Both the position numbers and the translations under genes were made by a program. Positions 45,344 to 55,339 of a stretch of 64,000 nucleotides of DNA are shown piece after piece; position 1 is the first letter of the stretch, and each line of letters starts with the position of its first letter. The DNA is taken from contig CM075651.1 of assembly GCA_037953625.1 (NCBI GenBank), positions 66,512,501-66,576,500 on the forward strand. The letters run 5' to 3'. This DNA is from Crotalaria pallida (Eukaryota; Streptophyta; Magnoliopsida; Fabales; Fabaceae). Under the pieces are notes generated by a model, which was given only the letters and a program-made list of their open reading frames with translations, was not told the origin of the DNA and made no database searches.

Positions 45344-47073
45344 ATGGGCTCTAACAATCCTTTTGGAGGGGAAGGCTCTTCAATAAACCGTCCTCCACTA
45401 TTTAATGGTGAAGGATATGCTTATTGGAAAGCCAGAATGAAAATATTTATTGAAGCGATTGATATTGATGTTTGGAATGCAATTGAAAATGGTCCCTATA
45501 TACCTAGAAGAAAAATAAATGATGAAGTTGTAGAAATTCCTAAGGCAAGTTGGAATGATGATGACAAAAAGAAAGTTTCCTATGATTTGAAAGCTAAAAA
45601 CATCATCACGTCCGCCTTGTCTTATGATGAGTTCTTCAGAGTTTCACATTGTAAAAATGCGAAACAAATGTGGGACGTTCTACAACTTACTCATGAAGGG
45701 ACTAGCGAGGTCAGAAGGGCTAGATTAAATACATTAATGCATGAATATGAGTTATTTCGCATGCTCCCTAATGAGTCAGTTAATGACATGCAAAAGCGAT
45801 TTACTCATATCATAAATCATCTCATTGCGCTTGGTAAAACATTTCTTAACTCTGAAGTTATTGACAAAGTATTGAGATGTTTAAGCAGGGAATGGCAACC
45901 CAAGGTCACAGCTATCATGGAGTCAAAAGATTTAGACACCTTGGATCTTGCAACCCTCTTTGGAAAGCTTCAAGAGCATGAGATGGAGCTAGGACGTCTA
46001 ACTTTGCATGAGGAGTCGGATAAGAAAAAGAAGGGAATCGCACTAAAGACCACCACAAAATCAACTAAGGTATGTGATGATTCCTCTAGCTCTAGTAATG
46101 ACTCCGAATCTAGTTTAGATGATGAAAGTTTTCAAAAACTAGCAAAGAGGTTCCGTAAATGTTTTAAAAATAAAAATGAATTAAAAAGAATAAAGGAACC
46201 TAAGGACTCGTACCATAGAAATTGTTCTTCAAAAGATAAAATTAAATGTCATGAATGTGGTAAGAGAGGACACATAAGACCTCATTGTCCTGAGTATCTT
46301 AAGAGACATAAAGATGAAAAGAAAAAGGGCAAAAGAGCCTACATAGTGTGGGATGCACCGGATGAAAACAAGAGACAAACTCAAGCACATCAAGTGATGA
46401 GGAAGAAGCCAATATTTTCTTGGTGAGTAGATTTGATGAAGGTGCATCATCAAGTTTCACTTCAAGTAAGCAAGGAACCGAGGTAAATTCCGATTCCGAA
46501 TATGAGTCTCATGATTATGAAGAATTATATAATGCTTATGTTGAAATGCATAAAGAATTCAAGAAACTTGCTAAATTAAATGACAAAGGAAAAAGAGCTA
46601 TTTTGAAATATAAAGAGCAAGTCTTGAATTTAGAAAAATGCATTGATGAGCTAAATAGTAAAAATGAAGCACTTCAACAAAGTATTGATTCTTTGAAAAT
46701 TCAAGAAATCCCTCCTTGTGAAAGTTGCAAATGTCATGAACATGAAGTTGCAAATTTGAAAAACACTATTGCAACTTTATCAAGAAGTGATCAAAGAGTA
46801 AATCAACTTCTTGAAAATCAAAGGAACAATACAAATAAAACCGGCTTAGGATACATGAATGTCAATAAAAATAATTTTAGAAAAGTTGGCTCTTTTTCAA
46901 ATGTTAATTATTCTAGAAAGCCAACTTGCTTTTATTGTGGCATTCATGGACACACCTCAAATATTTGTAGAATTAAATCTCATGGTGTGCCTAACGGTTA
47001 TTATGTTTGGATTGTGAAAGATGAAAATCCCGATAAGCCCAAAACAATTTGGGTACCCTCAAGCAAAACTTAA
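45344..47073 (+). pseudogene. SIRE-type Gag with coiled coil and two zinc knuckles
   Basis: The start is the ATG at 45344 (MGSNNPFGGEG). The N-terminal Gag domain includes FNGEGYAYWKARMKIF (about 45400) and MWDVLQLTHEGTSEVRRAR (about 45670). A first CCHC knuckle CHECGKRGHIRPHC is at 46248-46290. A long coiled coil follows (46540-46820), then a second knuckle CFYCGIHGHTSNIC (46928-46970). The product would form particles and bind RNA. The frame changes near 46375, between the first knuckle and an acidic stretch, so the gene is in two frames (45278-46426 and 46420-47073). After WVPSSKT and a stop at 47071-47073 there is no pol gene. The Gag is otherwise well preserved, which fits a non-autonomous element relying on a partner. 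Confidence 0.88.
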
Positions 47074-47406
47074 AATTTTCAAGTACTTTTGAAGGGCTAT
47101 GCGCTTAAATGTTTTTTTTAATTGCCTCTTCATAAGTATATTTGTTTTAGGGGGAGAAAAGTTTTCTTTTCGGGCTATAAATCAACAAGTGCTATCAATG
47201 CTCATAATCCAACATGTGTTATTATGTTCTTCCTTTGGCATATTACTCTTAATTTAGGCTCCTTTTTGATCATGCCAAAAGGGGGAGAAATAGTGTTGTT
47301 GTTTATGCTGTGCAGGTTTCTGATGTTGCATAAAGTCAGGAGGAGCTTATGCAAAACAACAAGGTTTATATTATCAAGGATTTGTCATCATCAAAAAGGG
47401 GGAGAT
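47074..47406 (+). other. SIRE-G 3' noncoding region and PPT
   Basis: Contains 'agggggagaaaag' (47150), 'aaaagggggagaaatag' (47277) and the terminal 'aaaaagggggagat' (47393-47406), the last directly before the 3' LTR and serving as the PPT. Repeated G5 purine tracts are typical for SIRE-like elements. Confidence 0.75.
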
Positions 47407-48782
47407 TGTAGAATCAAAAAGGTTTTGATGAAGACAAATAAATCAACAAGTTGTTTTTGATGAAGACAAAGCAACAACAACCATTTAGAAGTTTTCCATT
47501 TCCCGCTCCCTTGTAATATTTTATATTTATGTTGAGTGTGGGTGGTAGACTTAGGATTTTACTCAAGCAATTATGAGTTAGTTAGCATGAGTACTAGTTA
47601 AGCTAAATATTGGAAAAAGCTTAGAAAGGGACTAGGTCTTTTGGAAAATCATTTTTAACATTATTGTTTAAGAAAGTAGCAGTGACTACTCGAGTAGTTT
47701 GTGCATTACTCGAGTAGCCTGCAAAGAAGTAAATTGGTCTGCTCACTGTTTCACCAAACTAATCGAGTAGTCTGTTGACTAATCGATTAGTTCTCAACTA
47801 ATCGATTAGTTGCTGCACTAATTGAGTAGTTTGAGAAACAGTAAGTCCACCAATTTTCTCACTACTCGAGTAGTGCTCCAACTACTCGAGTAGTACAAGT
47901 CAGATCTGTCAGTCTTTTAATTCTTATATGACTGTTGAAGAGGCAATCAAAGGAGAATCTTTCCTAATCAGTTTTATCAAGCTCCTCCCTGATTCTGGCG
48001 ATTTGAAAACACAATATATTGATTAACTCTTCAACAAGATCAGAGAGATCATCTTGAGCAAAAACGTTTTCAAACCTTGCACCCAAAAAGAACCTTTGAT
48101 CCAATCCCTTTCTAAGAATCAATCTCATTCTAGTATTCTAGCTTTCTTAATCATTGTCAATTGAGATTGTTTGGAGCCGCTTCGCTGTGATCTGATTACT
48201 CCATTGAAGAAAGGAAGGAGCACTTGAAGGTTTCAAGAGGCTCTATTACTAAAGGGAGAAGGTGTTCTTGAAGGTTTCAAGAAGCTCTCTTTTTGTGGAA
48301 GGTTGAAGAGGTTCTTCAACAGAGAATCAATTGAAATTGGGGTAAAGTTCAAGAGTTTGGTACACTCTTGAAGGGTTAGGATTAGATTGAGTGAGGTTAA
48401 CTAATTAATCCTGTTTGTATCCAATTTAATTGATTATTAGTAGACACTCCCTAAGGTTTAGGGGGGACTGAATGTAGCTCTCAAGTGGGTAGAGAGTGAA
48501 CCAGTATAATAATTCCCTGTGTCTATCTTTTATTGCTTTCGTTTATTTCAGTTATTTAATCTTTATTCAGAACCTTAAGTTAGCAAATCATCCGCTTCTG
48601 TTCTTGGCTTCGTGTTAGCGAAACCCCTCTTTTGAAAACTCTGTTCTCTATCTGAATTTCCACGTACTACTCGAGTAGTCTCTGAACTAATCGAGTAGTT
48701 CTTTACATTTTGGACAGAAAATTAATTTTGTTTTTAACAGTAAGCGTATTATTTGTTAATATCAATTACATTCGAAAAGTCA
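47407..48782 (+). repeat. 3' LTR of SIRE-G, last about 70 bp missing
   Basis: Matches the 5' LTR from TGTAGAATC to 'cgaaaagtca' (48782). From there the sequence changes to Tat-H LTR, as shown by identity of 48783 onward with 63041 onward. Confidence 0.9.
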
Positions 48783-49618
48783 CTTAGACAAGAGTTTAAG
48801 TTGTTTGATTTCAGTCGAAGAAGAATGCTTTCCGAAAGGGTCCCAATGAAGATGTCAATTAAAAGGCTCGACAGAGTATCCATGAAGCCCAAACCACGAC
48901 GTGGGCAGTTACATCGTGGGGGATAGCGTAGTGGGTAGTTATTTTAGATCGTGGCTACTGCGGTTGTGTAGAACGTGCCAAATAAATTAGCAGTAGCTTA
49001 GTGGATTCCTTAGGCTATAAATAGGAAGTCCTTGGGTTGTAATCGGGGTTGGTTGCTCAGGTTAACACATTGGCCAAAATCCTACACATCTCACCGGAGA
49101 AGATTGACGGAGAAAACGCCTTTGTAAAGAACCTCAACCATCCCTTTTATCATTCAATGCAATTTACTGTCATTCCAATTTACGATTCCAGCACTTTACA
49201 TTCCTGCGACTTTAAATTCCTGCACTTTACATTTCTGCAACTTTTAAATCGCTTTCGTTTACTTTTCCCACGTCATTTTCTTGACGTCGGTTTACTTTCC
49301 TGTCAATTTACACGCTTCCTCGTGTAACATCCCCGATTTTATACAATAGCTATGTGCCTTAGTTGGTGGTAATAGGTTTAGAGTGTAGAAAAAGGGATAT
49401 GCTAGGTTAAACTCATGGTTTAGAAGGGTTATTTAAGAACTAAGGGCATAGGACTTTAGGAAATTAGAAATAGGAGGTCTATAGCTTTAAACCCAAATTC
49501 CACAGTTGGATATGATGTTGGACTTATTAGGAAGCTTGCTTTAAAATTTGAGCAAGATCCGACGGTTAACGAAGAAGTTATGACACTTTGAAGTGCAAAG
49601 GAATGGTGGACTGGACCA

Positions 49619-49706
49619 GTTAATCGATTAAGCTAGAGGTTACTCGATTAATCTTTGGAGTGCTGTCAGGTGTTAATCGATTAACCAAGGTGGTTAATCG
49701 ATTAAC
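49619..49706. promoter_or_regulatory. GTTAATCGATTAAC palindrome cluster in sLTR-I
   Basis: Four sites lie at about 49619, 49640 (asymmetric TTACTCGATTAA), 49672 and 49693. They sit about 300-385 bp into the LTR and about 60 bp before the CT-rich presumed start region, the same place as the Tekay-C cluster. Confidence 0.5.
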
Positions 49707-50506
49707 CACTGCAGAATCAGACTTAAAACACGTTTTTGAGGGCAAAAATCATAATTTCCTTCTCTCTCTTCTCGAGTTCTTCTTCCCTCTCATCCTAGGG
49801 TTTTCAAATATTCAAGGGAACACCAAATAATCATCAAATTGATACCACAAATCACTTCCCCATCAACCTCCAAATCGTTTCCCTCTCTTAAATTCCAATT
49901 TCTATCATTTTTTCCCAAAAACCCCAAATGGAACCCTAAACCCCAACTTGTGCAATTCATGGCATAGGGTCTTATAATCAATCAAGGAAGCTTAGAAAGG
50001 GTTAAAGGCCAAGGAACTAAGGCTTAGGAAGTGGAATCAAAGGCTAGAAGTGGTGCTCCAATCGAATCCCGAATTCTCACTTTCTCTTTTTCTCTCTCCA
50101 AGAGGTAAGGGGGGGAGATATTTAGCTTAAATTAGAGGAGAGATATAATGATAATCATAGAAATATAATTATATACATATGTTTGGTTTTATGTTTGTTG
50201 TGAATGGTGTGGTTTTTGATTTATGGATTAAGCTAAATTGTTTGATAATGATTATGTTTGAATATTTGATTATATGTTTGATTTACAACTTTAATTGGAA
50301 GAATGAATTATAATATGGCTATTATGTTGTTTTGTGAATGATTAAGGTTCATGGTATTGTTTTATAGAAATATCCTAAGTTAGAGGACATATCAAAAGGA
50401 AATAATTATATAAAGGCGTGGCTATTCAAATCAAATTAAAATGAGTAGAAACACGTGCATTCAAGAAGTGAGGAAGGACATTAGGAAATGGGAAAGATAC
50501 GAGAAC

Positions 50507-50823
50507 ATTCTATGGACCGAAGGACGGTTACGCGAAGGTTCATAGAATCGACGGACAAGAGTGTCATAGTGACTAGATTGTGTCATTGAAACAATCGCGG
50601 AAAACTACTGTAGAGGACTTTGATCTACTAGAGGACCTTTGCCAGTACGAAGGACGAATATACGCGAAGTACTGGATAAGTCGGGGATTGGTCCTGTGCA
50701 CACTATAATAGTTTTTATCGGTCACTTATACACATCATGACTAGTGCAAAGTGGTCCCTGCTATAGCCAGCAATTTGGGTAAAACGGCCCAAATTGTACA
50801 AAGGACGAATACACGTGAAGTAC
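50507..50823. repeat. Chain of hairpins, some with a shared loop, in sLTR-I
   Basis: ATTCTATGGACC/GGTTCATAGAAT (50507-50548, one G-T pair in RNA), GATTGT/ACAATC (50576-50596), GTAGA/TCTAC (50610-50628), CCAGTAC/GTACTGG (50642-50675), CAATTTGGG/CCCAAATTG (50771-50796) and a weak GTAC/GTAC (50796-50823). Loops of the first, fourth and last are variants of GAAGGACGAATATACGCGAA. All lie in the transcribed part if the LTR is read on plus. Confidence 0.88.
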
Positions 50824-51663
50824 TGTGCGAGCATTGGTTGAGGACACTTACTCCTAGTTGATCATTCCCAATTGTGTGGAGGGCGATGTGAGGAATTATG
50901 GAAATATGGACAAATGGAAATGGTTCATGGTTTATTATGGGAATGACATTGCATTGCATCATTTGAATATATGCATTATGGATGATGGTGTGGAAAATGA
51001 ATGGAATTATGTATTGGCATAATATGTATATCTTTATATTCTATTATTGTTATTATGTGTTTTCTTTAATTTATGTTTAAATGTCTCACCCTCTTGGTTG
51101 ATATTTTTAGGTAACCACAATGGAGATAAACTGGATATTCTGCCAGCGGGGAGTGTTACACTTCAAATGATGAAGTATAATTTCTAAGTATGACTTGATA
51201 GTCATATAATTGCAACCATTGGAGTTCTGTAATCATAAATAGTAACATAGTATTCATTTGTAAAAGACATTAACATAACTTCCCTTGATTCACATTGGAT
51301 AATTTATACAAGGAATTTATATTCATATTGGTTCTGTATTCTCAACGAAATTTTAATACTTAAGTATGTGTTATGTGATTTTGTCTCTGGAATCTGACAG
51401 GTGAACTATTTTATAAGGGAAAGATCCATTTTTAAAGGGAACCCTGTCAAAATTTTTATAAAACCCACTATTTCTTTTATTAAACATTATTATTAAAAGG
51501 AAGGATGTTACACCTCGCACTTTATTTTTCCTACGCAAAGACAAAAAAAAAACCAAAAATACGGTTAAGTTCCTTTACAAGATTACCACATAACCTGTCG
51601 TTACCCACACCCCACGCACATCGTCAATTCGGCAGGCGTCGGACGAAAACCCCCCAAACAAAT

Positions 51664-51681
51664 TGGCACGCCCAGTGGGAC
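51664..51681 (+). promoter_or_regulatory. Probable primer binding site of Tat-H
   Basis: TGGCACGCCCAGTGGGAC lies three bases after the LTR end. Position and the TGGC start support a PBS; the matching tRNA was not identified. Confidence 0.6.
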
Positions 51682-51751
51682 AGGTTCAGAATAACTTGTA
51701 TCCAAGTGTATGTGTTTGAGAAGTAGCACAACTTTGCCATTTTCGTCTTCA

Positions 51752-54142
51752 ATGGCTAACACAAGCCGAAGTGGCCAACAGGCTATTGTTATTTCAAAGA
51801 TTGAGACAACTATTGTTTCAGTCGATGCTTCTCAAGCATCCAGAGGAAGTAGTTCTGCAGTAGAATCAACCGTCATAACGACAATTCAACGGCCAAATAA
51901 TGGCCCTAATGGAGGCAATGTGACCAGTGGTTTTACTTTTGGTAGTAACTCAACAAATGGAGGACAAGTTCCTCCATATGGTTTGCCACTTGGCTTAGTT
52001 CCAGGGTCGACCTTGACATGGCCTTTGAATAGTTCTGTTAAGAGCATTAATGTGACTACAGGGGCCACTAACATGGCTTTTGCGCGTTCCGTTACGGATA
52101 TGGTTGACAATACTTCAAGGTATATTCCAACTAACCTTGTCACCCATATCCAACAACAGATTGAAGAGGCTAATGTTCAACTGGTTGACCAATTAACGGC
52201 TCAGTTGAGTTCAGTGATCAATCCAACAATGTTAGTGACAAATGAAACTTGTGGAAAAATTGCTCAATACATGAAAAGATTAAACCAAGTTTTAGGTGTC
52301 GACGAGAATGAACACAACGAGTCCTTCATGACTCCACATGGAGACAGAGTATTACAAAGACCGATTCTGGTACAAGGGTACCGTGACGGTCAAGATACGC
52401 GACACACTGTTCGAGTTTCATCACCACAGCAAGATAGTAGAGCAACGAATTCATGGGATAATGTTCGTACTAATCTACCTTTCGGTGCAGGTAATATGAT
52501 GGCTGAAAATCCTCAAATGGTGTTCCATCCTGGTGTCGAAGCGCCACAATATGTGCAGAATCCGACGCAAGTTGCATTTATGCAAAGAGGAGAGGATCTC
52601 CAAGCAGCTTTAGCCAGGCAAAATTTGGCAAGACACTTGCTCCGACAAGGAAGAGAGGCTCGAATTGAACTAGATGGCGTGAACCGTGTGGTTGAAAAAG
52701 CCTTGAACAGGATAGGTTTTTAACATAGGCTTGGCTAACCAGCCAGGTTTTAATTCACCTTTTCCTGAATGGGTACAACATGCGGAAATTCCAAGAGGAA
52801 TTAAGGTGCCCAAGTTGTCGAAGTTTGCAGGAGAGTCGGGAGAATCTACTGTCGAACATGTCACACGTTACATCATCGAATTGGGTGATTTGACCGTTGA
52901 TGAGGCAATCAAGATGCAGCTATTTCCCAGTTCCTTGACGAAAAATGCGTTTTCATGGTTCTCGACATTGAGATCCAATTCAATACATGCATGGTCCCAG
53001 TTAGAAAGATCCTTCCACGAGCAATTCTATAGAGGCGAATTGAAGGTTGCCTTGAAGGATTTGTTGAGTGTGAAGAGATTCGTTGGGGAGCTTATCGATG
53101 ATTACTTATCGCGTTTTGGCAAATGAGGAGTAGATGCTTTACTCCGATCCCTGAACCGGAAGTAGTTAAGATGGCAGTGACTGGTTTGGAATATCACATT
53201 AGGAAAAAATTGGTCACACAACACCTATTAGATTTAGCCCAATTAGCCGCTTCTGTACGACAAATTGAAAATCTAAGAGAAGAAAAGGTTAGAGGAAAGG
53301 ATTCCAAAGTTCTCAAGAGAGAACGAATCCATTATATCGATTCTCAGCCTTCCGACGGGGAGGAACTCAACAATGGCTCAGAGGTGGACACAATAGAATT
53401 AGGAGACGGAAAACCCTATACGTGTCATGCCTTGAAGCCATCTAAACCCATTAATGAGAATCTGTATAAGAAAACGTACACTTTTGACATTTCTAGGGCT
53501 GAACAAGTCTTCGACATGTTATTAAAGGATAAACAAATTAAATTGCCTGAAGGTCATAAATTGTTGAAAAAAGATGAACTAAAAGGAAGAAAATATTGCA
53601 AATATCATAACAATTGCACTCATAATACAAATGATTGCTTTGCTTTCAGGGATTTGATTCAACAGGGAATTGACAAAGGAAGGTTGAAATTCTTGGAGAA
53701 AGAAATGAAGATCGACACTGACCCGTTTCAGAAAGAAGTGAATGAGGTCGAAACTCAAGGAGTGTTTCCTATTAACATGGTGACTCTGGCTCACGACTCA
53801 GAGATTTTTCCAAGGTCTAGTGAGTCGTTCCGACAGTTTTATGATAGAAAGCAATATGAAGATCTTCAAATCTGCCCTAGATACCAGGTGATATATGATG
53901 AAACGGCTGCATCAAGAAGGAAAAGAGAGACGAAAAAGGAATATTTGAGAAAGAAGTTAAGAGCCAAGAGAGCTCAGGAAGGGAGACACATCTGTCATGA
54001 GACGTCCCGAGAGGCCCGTCGGCCTTTTTTGAGTCGGAGAATTTATGGTAGACGTCCCTCAAGGTCACCTTTACGTGATCGGGTTGCTCAGAGAAGACAG
54101 AAACAACAATTAGAGTCAACATCCAGTTCGATCTATGAATGA
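51752..54142 (+). pseudogene. Gag of Tat-H
   Basis: The ATG is at 51752 (MANTSRSGQQAIV). The Gln/Asn/Ser-rich N-terminus leads to the capsid core FPEWVQHAEIPRGIKVPKL (52768) and NAFSWFSTLRSNSIHAWSQL (52945), then a CHCC-like KYCKYHNNCTHNTNDC (53595-53640), and a long Arg/Lys-rich C-terminus. Breaks are a frame change at a T run (about 52718), a second at about 53117, and a TGA at 54140-54142 that separates the tail from the protease region. The gene otherwise reads through well. Gag of Tat elements forms the particle and binds RNA. Confidence 0.85.
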
Positions 54143-55126
54143 TTGACCAGGACTCAGAAAATGAGACTCCAATGTATCCGTAAACAAGAAGCTGATGAAG
54201 TTAGAATCAAAGAACTACCCATGAACAATGAAGGATGCCTTGTTGCAACAACAAAGCCGACTACGGCTAAAGGTCGACAAGGGTACAAGCAAAAGAGAAA
54301 ATGGGTAAGGAAGGATGAAGGGTCCAATCAGATGAATGAATCGTATGACGCAGATTCTGACGACAGCTTGGACATCATTGTGACCGATCAGGACATGGTG
54401 GATGCACAGAGTAAGAAGATTACCAGCCTGTCGATCAACAATGTGGGGTTACCCTTTGACATGCAAGGAGTGCATCAAGTCGAAGAGGAAGAAGGCAATA
54501 GTGACGGGTCAGATGACACGTATCTAAGTGATGAAATACCTGACTTGCCTGAGTGTCTTTTTCTACTCGACAGGGTCCATCTGGAAATGGACATTAGCAA
54601 CATCGCACAATTTGAGCCCTTAGAGGAGAGCAAAAGGGAGCATTTGAGGCCTTTTCACATTAAGGCCATTGTTAACGGAAAACCTCTAAATAGGGTTTTG
54701 GTGGATGGAGGCGCAACCGTCAACATTTTACCGTGGAATGTGTTCAGAAGGATGGGAAAACTGGACTCTGACCTGATATCGACGAACGTTGTTGTAGTCG
54801 GTTTCACAAGGAAAATTGCACAATCTCACGGAGTCACGATGTTAAAGATCGAAGTGGGATCCGTGGTCAGAGATACTTTGTTCGTGGTAGTTCCTACCAA
54901 GGCCAGTTACAATCTCTTTCTTGGAAGAGATTGGATCCATGCTGTGGGGGCCGTTCCTTCCACGGCCCATCAAAAATTGATTATGTGGAATCAGGAAAAT
55001 AAAGTGGAAGTCATAGCTGCGGATGACAGTCCTTGTTATATGCAGCAGATGCACGTAGATTTCAAAGTCTACAACCCAAGTATCAAGCCGATACGACTTG
55101 ATGCTGATAATTTCAAAAACCCATAG
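54143..55126 (+). pseudogene. Gag tail and protease of Tat-H
   Basis: Same frame as the upstream segment after the TGA. An acidic linker (54350-54560) precedes a retropepsin-like domain with LVDGGATVNILPW (54702-54740), the D-G-G form of the active site seen in Tat/Ogre elements, and NLFLGRDWIH (54912-54940). The frame ends at TAG 55124-55126. The next 250 bp contain stops in all frames before RT homology resumes at about 55340. In Ogre elements a spliced intron lies between protease and RT; no clean GT..AG pair was chosen here. Confidence 0.82.
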
Positions 55127-55339
55127 TAGATAAGTGCTTAATGGAAAACTATGGGATTTCAATCATAGAGGTTGATAAGGCCGTCGAGCAGCGTCCTTAG
55201 ACAGTAACAATGGTTGATAGACAATTGGAAAGACTGTCGGCTTACGTGGTCGACAGAATGCAATGCACTATCCAATCAAGTGCATTCCAGGATTGTATTG
55301 TTGACAACAGTCCTTTGTGATTCGAAAAAGGATGGACAA

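Larger units (their letters stand above)
43831..48782 (+). mobile_element. SIRE-G: copia element with LTRs but only a gag gene
   Basis: Order on plus: 5' LTR 43831-45276, PBS, gag 45344-47073, a noncoding 3' region, PPT, 3' LTR 47407-48782. Only about 2.1 kb separates the LTRs, with no protease, integrase, RT or RNase H motif. The 3' region ends in repeated 'aaaagggggaga' motifs typical of SIRE-type elements. The LTRs differ at about 20 sites in 1.37 kb by eye. The last about 70 bp of the 3' LTR are missing at the junction with Tat-H, so no target duplication can be scored. Confidence 0.85.
49323..51512 (+). mobile_element. sLTR-I: 2190-bp solo LTR with TSD cctcg
   Basis: Begins TGTAACATCCCCGATTTTAT and ends AAGGAAGGATGTTACA, flanked by cctcg at 49318-49322 and 51513-51517. 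The ends and the layout (palindrome cluster, CT-rich start region, 'agaggtaaggggggg' splice-donor-like site at about 50100, hairpin chain) resemble the Tekay-C LTR, so it is probably a Tekay-lineage solo LTR. No coding region inside. Confidence 0.88.
48783..51660 (+). repeat. 5' LTR of Tat-H, 5'-truncated and split by sLTR-I
   Basis: Pieces are 48783-49322 and 51518-51660. It contains a TATA region GGCTATAAATAGG at about 49013 and several 'ccagcactttacattcctgc'-type short repeats (49185-49250). It ends CCCCAAACA at 51660. About the first 1.0 kb, compared with the 3' LTR, is missing. Confidence 0.8.
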
